Assembly (NCBI GenBank): GCA_016845345.1 | Contig: JAERSV010000076.1 | Location: 1-61,967, forward strand | Source of the DNA: Methanobacteriota archaeon | GTDB taxonomy: Archaea > Thermoplasmatota > Poseidoniia > Poseidoniales > Thalassarchaeaceae | Reading direction: 5' to 3' | DNA length: 61,967 bases | Part shown: positions 45,931-56,400 of the stretch, one piece after another | Position numbering within the stretch: position 1 is the first letter of the stretch | Layout: each line of letters begins with the position of its first letter | Made by a program: the position numbers and the translations under genes | Notes under the pieces: generated by a model | What the model was told of the DNA's origin: nothing | Databases searched by the model: none | What the model saw: the letters and a program-made list of their open reading frames with translations, nothing else

Positions 45931-48900
45931 ATGTACCACGCTAAGAATGAAGTGGATAAAAATAGAAATCGCAGTCTAATGTTGGCTTGCTTAATGTTAG
46001 TTGGGGCACTTTCTGCAGGAATTCCAAATGCTTCAGCACTTACTGGCAATGAGACAGTTGCTGTGTCAAACGTAACGAATAATTCAGCAACTATTTCTGT
46101 GAGTAATCTTGATAATAATGACTCTTATTATTGGTGGGCATTCATCTATTCACCTAATGGTACACTCTACGACTATGATTATGGCTATATTTCTGGTGTA
46201 GGTGGCCCAGGAACGATTAATTACACTGCTAGTTGGACTACACCAACCGTTACAGGTAATTACACAATTAATGGAGAATTATCCGATAGTGTGGGTAATT
46301 CATTGGTCAATGACACAAAATATTTCACGATTGGCGGAGGTGGTGGTACTGTTTTGTCAGAGACAATAATTGCAACAGGGGCAACAGCAACTTCAGCAAA
46401 TATAACCGGTTCAAATCTGAACACATCTCAAACATATCAATGGTATGCTTATGTTTACTTTCCAAGTGGCTCTTTACAAACAAGTGATAGTGGAATATGG
46501 AATAGTCCAAACAGTTCTACGATGACTGATTCCGCTTCTTGGAGTCGTGGTAATCAGGCTGGAAATTACACTTTGTCAGTTCGATTGTACGAATATTGGT
46601 CATCTGTATTGTTAGATACTTACAACACATCATTCTATTCAAGTGGCCCGGGGAATTTAACTCAAGACGCGAATGAACCAAATGAAGCAACATCAAGTGC
46701 TACACCAATTACCCTTGGAAATGTCAATTCTGGGGTGAATATTCACAATAGTAGTGATGATGATTATTACACTCTCAACATTACATCTGGGTCTATGGTT
46801 TGGGTTAATGTGACTTTTTCTCATAGTGTTGGAGACCTTCAATTGAATGTTTACGAATGGAATGGTTTGAACAATTGGATGATTGATTATAGTCATTCAA
46901 ATTCAAATAATGAACAGGTTATTTTCAATGTGACTACTTCAACAACTTACTATGTTCAAGTTTTCAGTTCGGGGGGCGCATCGAATTATTCATTCAGTGT
47001 ACAGTCGATTCCAACACCGCCGCCACCAACCCCTACAGCGGATGTAAACGAACCAAATGATTCGTTTACGACTGCTACTGCTGTGGGAACTAGTTTACCA
47101 TTTTCTCAAACAAACTTGAGCATTCATAATTCAACGGATGATGATTACTTCTCTTTCCCCGCAATATCTGGTAACACATATTGGGTAAACATTTCATTCA
47201 CCGATGCAAATGGTGACCTTGACTTGGAATTATATGATGGTAATCAAACCTTAGTTGATGCCTCTCAGAGTACGACTGACGATGAATCTGTTTTCGATAC
47301 GCCATCATCTAACATGACAATGTATGCTTATGTGTATGGTTGGGCTTCGGCTACCAACAATTATGACATTACAATTGAGAGTAGTGCCGGTGGCAGCACT
47401 ATTACCAATGTAACCGGAAATATTGCATCTGTTTTCTTTTCAAATGCAACATATGGTGAGTTTAGGATGAGCAATCTCACAAATACAGCCGCATACGAAA
47501 TTGATGCATATTTACTTGAATTCAATGGGACGAACTACACATCATTAGGTACATTCACTCAAGGTTGGACCTCTAATGGTTCAAACCACATGGAACCAGC
47601 CTTCGTAACTCTTGCCGAAGAGAGTACATTCTGTCTTTATGGTGAGTTGTATGACGTGACGACTTCACCAACTGGTTCCTATTTAGACGATGATTTAGAT
47701 TGTTTATATCATGAAATGATGGAAGGTTTTGTCACATCGGATACTACAGGGACAATAGATGCTCAGAATCTATCTGCTGGAAATTCTTACTTCTACGAAT
47801 GGTATCTTTACATTGGAGGTGGAACTACTTACTTGCAATCAGGTAGTGGAAATTTCACAGCAAGTAGCGCATCACAAGGTTTCAATGTCAATTGGAATCA
47901 GCCAGGAAGTGGGACATTACGTTGTTTTACTACCTTCTTATTCAATTCCACTTATAGTCAAATAGGCCAACATGAGGATTGTTTCAGCCCAACATGGCCC
48001 GGTATTAGTGCCACAGGAATAACAGCAAATTCCAATGCTACAACAAACACATTTTACTTTGATGCTATTGATTTGGATATCGGAGATAACTACATCCTTC
48101 AAGGCAGTTTAGAGAGGTATTCAAATGGCACAGTTGTAGATTACTCAACACCAACTAATTTCACAGCAACTGCGACTAATGAATCATTCAATTGGGTATT
48201 CAACACGCCCTCAGTAAGTGGATATTATTGTGCATATGCTGATCTTTGGAATGCAACTAGCGTTTGGATGGGTAATGATTCCATTTGCTTCTTAATTGTT
48301 CATGATGATGATAGCGATGGTGTTTGGAATGAGAATGACCTCTGTCCAAATACTCCATCAAATGCAACTGTTGACATTAATGGCTGTGCCGCAACCCAAC
48401 GGGATTCTGATAATGATGGCGTAAATGATGCACAAGATGACTTCCCATTTGACCAAACTCAATGGCAAGATTCAGATGGAGATGGATACGGTGACAACGC
48501 TAGTGGCAACAATTCTGACGCATTCCCTAATGATTCAAGTCAATGGTCCGACACCGACGGAGATGGTTACGGAGACAACCCTAACGGAACAAATGCAGAC
48601 GCTTTCCCCAATGACTCTACTGAGTGGGTTGACAGTGATGGAGACGGTGTAGGAGACAACGGGGACTTATTGCCTAACGATGCCAGCCAGTGGGTTGACA
48701 GCGATGGTGATGGGTATGGAGATAATCCAAGCGGCACCAACGGTGACGCTTTCCCTACTGACCCAAATCAGTGGTCAGATACTGATGGGGATGGTTATGG
48801 TGACAACTCAAACATAACAGGTGGCGACCTTTGGCCAACCGACCCTTCCCAGTGGTGGGATAGTGATGGTGATGGTTACGGCGACAATTCAAGCGGAACT

Positions 48901-50742
48901 AACGGAGACGCTTTCCCAACTGATGGAACTCAATGGTCTGACGGTGATGGCGATGGTTGGGGAGATAACCCATCCGGAAACAACCCAGACGCATTCCCGC
49001 AAGATGGTACACAATGGGCGGACGGGGATGGAGATGGCTATGGTGATAATGCCAACGGGAACAATGCTGATGCATTCCCCACAGATGGCACCCAATGGTC
49101 CGACGGAGATGGTGATGGCTATGGAGATAATCCACAAGGAAACAACCCTGATGCTTTCCCATCAGATGGAACTCAGTGGTCCGATGGAGATGGTGATGGC
49201 TATGGTGATAATCCTCAAGGAAATAATGCCGATGCCTTCCCTAGCGATCAGACTCAATGGGCTGACCGAGATGGCGATGGATACGGGGATAACCCTCAAG
49301 GAACTAATCCAGACGATTGTCCCGACACACCCCAAGGTGAATCTGTAGATTCTACTGGTTGTTCTGCTTCTGAACGAGACAGTGACGGCGACGGTGTGAT
49401 GGATGCATCTGATGACTGCTTGTTTGAGAATGCCAGTGGTTGGGATAATGATGGCGATGGTTGTATTGATGACACCGATGGTGATGGATATGACGATCCA
49501 AATGACAACTGCATAAACGAAGACTCAACAGGCTGGGATAACGACCAAGATGGATGTATTGATGATACTGATGGTGACCTTGTCAAGGACAATGTTGACA
49601 GCTGCCCAACAACGGATGCAAGCGGCTTTGACAATGATTTAGATGGTTGTATTGACGATACAGATGGAGATATGGTTCCTGACGACCAAGATGCTTGCCG
49701 ATATGTCGATGCTACTGGTTACGACAATGATGGTGATGGTTGTATTGATGACAGTGATGGTGACAATATCAAAGATAACCTAGATTCTTGTCCATATGAA
49801 AATGCTACTGGATTTGATGATGACCAAGATGGTTGCGTTGATGATAATGATGGTGATGGGGTAAAGGATAATGTTGATGATTGTGCGAATACCCAAGATA
49901 TTTCAACAATTGACAATAATGGTTGCTCAGACCATCAACGAGATACCGATAGTGATACTGTCAAAGATTTCTATGATAATTGCCCTAACACAATGGTTGG
50001 TGAACAAGTAAACACCGATGGATGTTCTGCGACCCAAAGAGATAGTGATGGCGATTATGTTGTTGATGCAGATGATGCTTGCCCGGGAACTGACGAAGGT
50101 GTTTCAGTAAACAACGATGGGTGTGCTGATAATCAACTCGATACTGATAACGATGGCATCAATGATTCTATTGACCAATGTAGCAATACTCCAACAAACG
50201 AGACTGCTAACAACTTTGGTTGCTCAAAGACGCAATGGGATAGTGATGGAGACCAATACATGGATTCCGAAGATGATTGTCCAAATGACAGCGGTACATC
50301 CACAATTGACCGTCTGGGCTGTCTTGATTCAGATGGTGATGGGGTTTCAGATCTCAATGATGCATTCCCTCAAGATGTTACCAAGCAAGCCGCTTCTGAT
50401 GGAGAAGAAGGTGGCATTTCACCGTTAGCAATTGCATTAGTAGGGATGTTCGTGTTATTCTCAATTGTTGCCGGTGCGATTTTAGTGCTTAGGATGCGCA
50501 GTGGCGAAGATGAGGAAGACCAATTCTCGGGTAGCCTAACGGCTCAACCTGCGGAATCATTGGGTGATATGGCAATGCCTACTGAAGTTGCATCTGACCT
50601 AGGAATAAACGAAGAGGCTCAAGTCGAAGTCGCATCATCAGAGCCAGAACAATGGGTTGATGAGAATGGTGTGACATGGCACCGTCAGCCAGATGGTGTT
50701 CTTCTGTTCTGGAATGGTGAGGCTTGGGAGCCTCAAAGTTAG
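45931..50742 (+). CDS. Giant TSP3-repeat surface protein C with PPC domains
   Basis: The 1603-residue protein has a signal peptide (about 15-37) and is rich in N-x-S/T glycosylation sites. Two pre-peptidase C-terminal (PPC) domains begin at DANEPNEATSSAT (about 247) and DVNEPNDSFTTAT (about 371), each with a DDDYY/F core. From about 790 to 1495 it is almost all TSP3-like calcium repeats, including eleven DGDGYGDN-type units and about five GCIDDTDGD units. A membrane helix (about 1498-1523) and a cytoplasmic tail ending in VDENGVTWHRQPDG...FWNGEAW follow. A TATA-like agtatgcat lies about 24 nt before the ATG. Likely a long calcium-stiffened surface stalk. Confidence 0.86.
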   Translation: MYHAKNEVDKNRNRSLMLACLMLVGALSAGIPNASALTGNETVAVSNVTNNSATISVSNLDNNDSYYWWAFIYSPNGTLYDYDYGYISGVGGPGTINYTASWTTPTVTGNYTINGELSDSVGNSLVNDTKYFTIGGGGGTVLSETIIATGATATSANITGSNLNTSQTYQWYAYVYFPSGSLQTSDSGIWNSPNSSTMTDSASWSRGNQAGNYTLSVRLYEYWSSVLLDTYNTSFYSSGPGNLTQDANEPNEATSSATPITLGNVNSGVNIHNSSDDDYYTLNITSGSMVWVNVTFSHSVGDLQLNVYEWNGLNNWMIDYSHSNSNNEQVIFNVTTSTTYYVQVFSSGGASNYSFSVQSIPTPPPPTPTADVNEPNDSFTTATAVGTSLPFSQTNLSIHNSTDDDYFSFPAISGNTYWVNISFTDANGDLDLELYDGNQTLVDASQSTTDDESVFDTPSSNMTMYAYVYGWASATNNYDITIESSAGGSTITNVTGNIASVFFSNATYGEFRMSNLTNTAAYEIDAYLLEFNGTNYTSLGTFTQGWTSNGSNHMEPAFVTLAEESTFCLYGELYDVTTSPTGSYLDDDLDCLYHEMMEGFVTSDTTGTIDAQNLSAGNSYFYEWYLYIGGGTTYLQSGSGNFTASSASQGFNVNWNQPGSGTLRCFTTFLFNSTYSQIGQHEDCFSPTWPGISATGITANSNATTNTFYFDAIDLDIGDNYILQGSLERYSNGTVVDYSTPTNFTATATNESFNWVFNTPSVSGYYCAYADLWNATSVWMGNDSICFLIVHDDDSDGVWNENDLCPNTPSNATVDINGCAATQRDSDNDGVNDAQDDFPFDQTQWQDSDGDGYGDNASGNNSDAFPNDSSQWSDTDGDGYGDNPNGTNADAFPNDSTEWVDSDGDGVGDNGDLLPNDASQWVDSDGDGYGDNPSGTNGDAFPTDPNQWSDTDGDGYGDNSNITGGDLWPTDPSQWWDSDGDGYGDNSSGTNGDAFPTDGTQWSDGDGDGWGDNPSGNNPDAFPQDGTQWADGDGDGYGDNANGNNADAFPTDGTQWSDGDGDGYGDNPQGNNPDAFPSDGTQWSDGDGDGYGDNPQGNNADAFPSDQTQWADRDGDGYGDNPQGTNPDDCPDTPQGESVDSTGCSASERDSDGDGVMDASDDCLFENASGWDNDGDGCIDDTDGDGYDDPNDNCINEDSTGWDNDQDGCIDDTDGDLVKDNVDSCPTTDASGFDNDLDGCIDDTDGDMVPDDQDACRYVDATGYDNDGDGCIDDSDGDNIKDNLDSCPYENATGFDDDQDGCVDDNDGDGVKDNVDDCANTQDISTIDNNGCSDHQRDTDSDTVKDFYDNCPNTMVGEQVNTDGCSATQRDSDGDYVVDADDACPGTDEGVSVNNDGCADNQLDTDNDGINDSIDQCSNTPTNETANNFGCSKTQWDSDGDQYMDSEDDCPNDSGTSTIDRLGCLDSDGDGVSDLNDAFPQDVTKQAASDGEEGGISPLAIALVGMFVLFSIVAGAILVLRMRSGEDEEDQFSGSLTAQPAESLGDMAMPTEVASDLGINEEAQVEVASSEPEQWVDENGVTWHRQPDGVLLFWNGEAWEPQS
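48437..49318 (+). repeat. In-gene tandem repeat of about 81 bp, eleven copies
   Basis: Within surface protein C a 27-residue unit (DAFPTDGTQWSDGDGDGYGD plus about seven residues) recurs about eleven times. One copy is five residues shorter (VGDNGDLLPND). The DNA copies differ at third positions, so they are not very recent duplicates, although the last four are more alike. Confidence 0.85.
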
Positions 50743-50781
50743 AGTTTCATTGACTTCGTTGGCTGTTCGAAAGAGGGGTGA

Positions 50782-50805
50782 AGTTGAAGGGCGGCCTTGG
50801 CCGCC
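50782..50805 (+). promoter_or_regulatory. TATA-like box and GC palindrome before glyA
   Basis: agttgaag (50782-50789) is followed directly by GGCGGCC-tt-GGCCGCC (50790-50805... counting the loop), 9 nt before the glyA ATG at 50815. The arrangement repeats that before the gene at 21346. Confidence 0.42.
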
Positions 50806-50814
50806 TTGCATCGC

Positions 50815-52095
50815 ATGGCGGATGAGAATAACAGGCAGTTAGTGGAATCAGTACTCACTGCTGTTGACGCAAGTGGCCAACATTACGGCTTAGGTTTGCC
50901 TATGATAGCAAGTGAAAATATAATTTCACCAATGGTTCGAAAAGCGACAAATAGCGACCTTCATGGCCGCTATGCTGAGGGGCTTCCAGGCAAACGGTAC
51001 TATCAAGGGTGTGACGATTTTGATGACATCGAATCTCTCGGGATTAAGTTGGCAAAACAGGTATTCAACGCTAATTTTGTTAATATCCAATCGACTTCAG
51101 GTACAGTTTCAAATATTGCTGCTCTGAAAGCATTGACCAAGCCCGGCGACACAATTTCCGCAGTTTCAACTGCAGATGGTGGTCATATTTCACACGCCCG
51201 TATGGGTGCAGTTGGCCTTCGAGGTCTAGACCTCCACACATATCCTTGGGATGAAGCGAGGATGGAGCCTGATGTAGATGCGGCGTGTGCAATGATTCGT
51301 GATTTAGAGCCCAAGTTGGCTTTGGTAGGTCAGTCGGTTTTTCTGTTTCCAACCCCTCTCCAAGAGATGGCGGATGCGGCTCACGAAGTTGGTGCCAAAG
51401 TGATGTACGACGGGGCCCACGTTCTAGGACTAATTGCTGGAGGACAATTCCAAGACCCACTACGAGAAGGTGCTGATGTGATGACCGGTTCATCCCACAA
51501 AACCTTCCCTGGTCCCCAAGGTGGTTTCATGATTTCAAATTCTGACGATGAAAAATTCCAGCGTAAACTCAACTCTGCAATATTCCCCGGCACCAATTCA
51601 TCCTACCATTTACATCATGTTGCCGGAAAGGTGGTAGCATTAGCCGAATTTGCGGAATTCGGCGCTGACTACGCCGCTGATATCGTTACAAATGCCAAGG
51701 CGTTTGGAGAAGCAATGGCAGCAGAAGGATTTGATGTCTTAGCAGAAGAAAGGGGATACACCGCTAGCCATCAGATATTGACACGTCACGGAGAAAAGGA
51801 TTCTGGGGCTGGTGCAAAAGCCGCACGATTATTGGAAGATGCTGGCATTATTACCAACATGAATATGCTCCCAGGTGATACAAAAGCACTGACTCCTTCG
51901 GGCTTAAGATTAGGGGTTCAGGAACTCACGCGGGTTGGTATGGGTGTAGATGAGATGGGTGTCGTCGCAAGTTTGTACGCACGTGTTCTTCTTGGGGGTG
52001 AGGAGCCTAGTTCAGTGAGAAGAGATGTTCAGGCCCTAAAGGGTGAGCACCAAACAGTGCACTATTGTTTTGACCAAGGGCCGGCGTATCCGTGA
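50815..52095 (+). CDS. glyA: Serine hydroxymethyltransferase
   Basis: GlyA interconverts serine and glycine with a folate (or pterin) one-carbon carrier. The 426-residue protein has LPMIASENIISP (28-39), GRYAEGLPGKRYYQGC (51-66) and the PLP lysine Lys229 in TGSSHKTFPGPQGG. A TTG at 50797 in frame lies inside the promoter palindrome, so the ATG at 50815 (MADENNRQL) is chosen. It abuts the thymidine phosphorylase gene tail-to-tail with no spacer. It links SerC output to the glycine cleavage genes. Confidence 0.94.
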   Translation: MADENNRQLVESVLTAVDASGQHYGLGLPMIASENIISPMVRKATNSDLHGRYAEGLPGKRYYQGCDDFDDIESLGIKLAKQVFNANFVNIQSTSGTVSNIAALKALTKPGDTISAVSTADGGHISHARMGAVGLRGLDLHTYPWDEARMEPDVDAACAMIRDLEPKLALVGQSVFLFPTPLQEMADAAHEVGAKVMYDGAHVLGLIAGGQFQDPLREGADVMTGSSHKTFPGPQGGFMISNSDDEKFQRKLNSAIFPGTNSSYHLHHVAGKVVALAEFAEFGADYAADIVTNAKAFGEAMAAEGFDVLAEERGYTASHQILTRHGEKDSGAGAKAARLLEDAGIITNMNMLPGDTKALTPSGLRLGVQELTRVGMGVDEMGVVASLYARVLLGGEEPSSVRRDVQALKGEHQTVHYCFDQGPAYP

Positions 52096-53370
52096 TTACA
52101 AAATGTCAATTATTCTACTCTTAGGTTGAGTTGGTTGTTCTGAAAGAACGAAAGCCTGACGTAATTTTTCCTTCTGTTGGTTAGTTAACTCATCCCGATG
52201 ATAGATTGTTACTAATGGTTCACCAGATTCTACTGGTGAACCGATGTGGGTATCAATTATCATGCCAACTTGCATGTCAAGTTCGTCATCAATATGTTTC
52301 CTTCCTGCACCTAAGTCTGAACTTATTTTGGCAAGTGTCAGAGCATCTATATCGCAAACATGGCCTGCTTCAGTAGCGCATACCTCAGTTGTTTTTAGGG
52401 TCGTATTGAGCAGGCCGAGGGCTTGTAGAATTGTGTTTTCACTCGCAAATATGTCTTTGTTAACTCCTTGATAAATGCACATATCAATGAATTTCTTCAT
52501 TGCTGAACCGTCATGTAAGGAATCATGAATCATATGAGCGCCTTCATCGCGGTCATTGGATAATCCAGCCGCAGTCAACATAATTCCACCTTGGACACAA
52601 ACTAACTCCTCAAGGTCGGCTGGACCATTTCCTCTAAGAGTCTCAATTGATTCTAAGACTTCTAATGAGTTTCCTATTGCAAAACCAATCGGTGTATTCA
52701 TCTGCGTGAGGGTAACTGTTGTTTTCATCCCCAAGCCTTCACCAGTAGCAGTCATACTGCCTGCTAATTCCCTTGCGTCTGCTTCATTTTTCATGAAAGC
52801 GGCTTTGCCGACTTTGATGTCCATTACTAATGCTGACAGACCTGCCGCCGCTTTTTTTGACAGAATTGAGCCGGTTACTAGCGGAATAGAAGCAATTAAT
52901 CCGGTCACATCTCGGATAGCATACATTCGCTTGTCAGCAGGAGCAATATCACTAGTCTGCCCGACAATTGCACATCCAATTTTCTCAATTTGAGCCCGCA
53001 ATTCATCATTGCTACGAGATACTTTGTATCCAGGCATTGATTCTAGTTTGTCAAGAGTTCCTCCGGTGTGGCCCAATCCCCTTCCTGAAATCATTGGTAC
53101 CTTAGCCCCGCATGCTGCTACCGCTGGTGCAAGTGGCAGTGAGACCTTGTCACCAACTCCCCCCGTACTGTGCTTATCCACTACCAAATGAGACCATTCC
53201 TTTGGCCAGTCAAGGATAGTCCCAGAGTGTACCATTGCATGAGTTAACTCAACAGTTTGAGAATCTGTTAGGCCATTTTCAAATACATTTCTAAGCCAAT
53301 CTTCAACCTGTATATCGCTCAGAGAACCGTCAACGATGCCATCAACGGCTTGCTGGATTTCAGATGTCAT
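52096..53370 (-). CDS. deoA: Thymidine/pyrimidine-nucleoside phosphorylase
   Basis: The enzyme splits thymidine (or uridine/deoxyuridine) with phosphate to base and (deoxy)ribose-1-phosphate. It has the signature SGRGLGHTGGTLDKLE and the phosphate-binding VDKHSTGGVGDK. At 424 residues it lacks the roughly 80-residue N-terminal extension of archaeal AMP phosphorylase, so nucleoside phosphorylase is the better call; thymidine versus broad pyrimidine specificity cannot be settled. It starts 33 nt after the phospholipase-D surface gene on the same strand. Its deoxyribose product would feed DeoC. Confidence 0.92.
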   Translation of the reverse strand: MTSEIQQAVDGIVDGSLSDIQVEDWLRNVFENGLTDSQTVELTHAMVHSGTILDWPKEWSHLVVDKHSTGGVGDKVSLPLAPAVAACGAKVPMISGRGLGHTGGTLDKLESMPGYKVSRSNDELRAQIEKIGCAIVGQTSDIAPADKRMYAIRDVTGLIASIPLVTGSILSKKAAAGLSALVMDIKVGKAAFMKNEADARELAGSMTATGEGLGMKTTVTLTQMNTPIGFAIGNSLEVLESIETLRGNGPADLEELVCVQGGIMLTAAGLSNDRDEGAHMIHDSLHDGSAMKKFIDMCIYQGVNKDIFASENTILQALGLLNTTLKTTEVCATEAGHVCDIDALTLAKISSDLGAGRKHIDDELDMQVGMIIDTHIGSPVESGEPLVTIYHRDELTNQQKEKLRQAFVLSEQPTQPKSRIIDIL

Positions 53371-53403
53371 ATCCTATCTCCGATAAACCGGCTTTTGGTT
53401 AAT

Positions 53404-56400
53404 TCACTGATTTCCTTTTTTGTAATGTTCACGAAGTTGGTCTACTGTCCATCCCTGATTTAGTGCGTCTTGAACTTGTTGTGGAGTCCAACCTGCAAAC
53501 TCAAACCCATCGAGAAGTGGTGCCCCATGAACCCCATCATGTCGTCCTACAGCATCGTCACGGCTAGAGAGGATTTTCGGTTCTTCGGATAGACTACCGT
53601 CCAATACAGGCGATTCATCCCCATCCATAGTTTGGGTCTCAGATTGGCTTTCATCTTCTCCATATGCCGCTTCTTGAGCAACTGCAATCGCTAAGTCAAA
53701 TGAATCATCCTTTACAACTCCACGGGCAGTTTCTCTTCCACCTAATAGGACTGCAACAAGGGCAATTACCAATGCTATCATTGCCACTCCGACTACTCCG
53801 AGCAATACTTTTGCTGATGGTGAATCAAAGGGGTTTTTTGCCTCGGGAATCGATGGGCCTGTGGTGTTATCGTTGTTGGTCCCATCAGTACCATTTCCAC
53901 TATCAACCATATTTGCACCGCATTCAGTCTGCTCCCCATCAGCAACACTATCGTTATCAGCATCGGCGAATAAGATTGCATCAGATGCTGAGATTTGGTT
54001 CAATGTTGCAAATATCAACTCATCCGAATCACGGATACAATCGCCGTCAGTATCTGCATTATTCGGGTCGGCACCAACACCCATCTCCTGTAAATTATCA
54101 AGCCCATCACCATCAAAATCATGCGATTGTTCAGGCACTGAACTACCAGGGATAATAGATGATGTACGGTTCAATCCGTACTCAAGTTCCCAAGCATCTG
54201 GCATATTGTCACCATCTGTGTCAGTGGAGGTGTCTATTCGATTCCAATCTTCTTCAAAAGTGGATAGATACCAACCTGCTAATTGATCATTATGAATTAC
54301 TATCCCCATCTCTCGATTACGCAAGATTGCATTAGAATTCCAGTTGATGGAAGAAATCAAAACAGATTCTCCATCAACGATTACTCCTTTGTTATGCAAT
54401 TTGGTGATTCTTTCAGCAGGTGACATCAATATCGCGGTTGCGTCATAGCCATCTGTACGATTCCACTGATTGTTGAAATGGTTTACAGTCTCGCGAATAT
54501 CGTCATCATAATTCACGTAATATCCATTTATCAGCAATCTTACGGCAACGCCTCTCGCGAGTGCTCTTTCAATCGCATCGACCATCGGATTGTCTCCAAA
54601 GCCCCAGTGCCATCCCATGTCAAAACCTTGCAAAGAAAGGTCAATACTAGTCTCTGCTGAGTCAAGGAGATTAATGATGCCCGATACACAATCATCAGGA
54701 CAGGTGAAAACTTGTCCCGTAAAGTCGCCTGAAATCACAGGTGGTGTCGTAGTTGGCGGAACTGCCTCAAGCCCACTTGGTCCGTAAGATGTCCAGCCCG
54801 ATGGTTTTCCAGTGGCGGGGTCCATCACACTGTAACTATTCAGATGAGGATGACTGAGGTTTTCATCCCATAACATTCTACTCATCACCAATTGAGCCAC
54901 GTCTTGTGAGTTGATGACCAAACCCCAATCTCGGTTAGAAGCGTAATCGCCAGCAGGGAATGTTGATTCTTTGATATTTCCAGAGCCTATCCACACTGAC
55001 TCCCCATCTCTGACCGCGATTTTACTGTGGATATATTGGTAAGGTGCTGGTGGTGCATTTTCACCCCGGGGATTCCCCATCCAATACACAGTTATTCCTC
55101 CAGCGTACAACTCGTACGCCATGCCTCTGACTTTGTAGAGATCTGCTTCATCTTCAAGTGGGTCTTCTTCGAGAATAATTGTAATATCCACGTTTGCTTG
55201 TGAAAGTTGAATTAGTTTTGCAACAATATCGTTACTCATCAATTCATAGACATGAATGTGTAATTCTGTAGTACTTCCATCAAGCCATTCGGTGAACTGG
55301 TAAAGCGCTCCATCAGGTGATGCCATGGGTTCTAAGGAACCAGTGGTCGAAAAGACTCCTGAATCACAAAACATGCTGGCTCCGAGTCGCATCCAGCGGA
55401 ATTCCCAGTCAGCACTTGTGTTGGTGTCTGTAATATCGTTACAGCCATCACCACGCATGTAAATCAAACCTTGAGTGGTGGCTGGGGGAGTAGCAACAGC
55501 CGGGCCGCTCCAACCAGAAACTGTGGCAAGCCCGTTTCCATAAACGAAAGTATCAGCAGTTACTCCATCCGGTGAAATCAGTTGAAGGGAAGAACCGGAA
55601 TCATACATCCAAGGTGAATAATCCATCACTTGATTCATATCAATAGCATCAATTCCCCCATCCTCTGAAAGGTTCGTAGGTGATTGAGTTAGGGTCACAG
55701 ATTCACCAGGTTGGAGATTCAATCCATTGAAAGTTCCTGAATTAGCAGTGCCATCGGATTTGACTCTGTTAAGGTGCCATCCAGCAAGATTGAGCACACT
55801 ATTTCCCATGTTAGTTATTTCAATGAATTCGTTGTCCCGATTGTAAATTTGCCCGGGCATTACTTTTGTGAACCAGACCGGGTCTTCAGGGTCCCACGGT
55901 GTCGGTTCAGGATTTACATCTCCAGGCGTGGGCCACATTGTATTGAGCCAATCCTCTGACCATGCTCCAGCATCACCTTCAATGCTTCGACAGTTCTCAG
56001 AAGTTGACCAAACAACTTCTTGCCGCACATCTCCATTAGGGTCCCTTAAGTCAATCATTTCATCAAAATTTGATAAAAACCCATTGTTTTCTGGAATTAA
56101 TACAGCGTATTCTCCTGCATCTAGATTCCACCAATCACTTCTCTCATATGCAACTCCGGCAGAATAATGTTGTAAGTATAGAGATTGCATGACCATGGCA
56201 TCTCCACTATCTGCAACCACTAACCAGCGTGATAGATTGATTGTAGCGGAATCAGGATTATGGATTTCCAACCAATCGCCATCAATACCAAGATTTCCAC
56301 CAGTGCATTGAGGCATCACTTCATTCACTTCAAGAGTGGTTGCTCCGGTGTAAGGATTGTCGAACATTGGATTTGCATAGCCCGGCGTAGGCCAAGGTGA

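Noticed and set aside
52096-53370. AMP phosphorylase (archaeal AMP pathway)
   Set aside because: The protein lacks the N-terminal extension and is 424 residues; no RuBisCO or ribose-1,5-bisphosphate isomerase is nearby.
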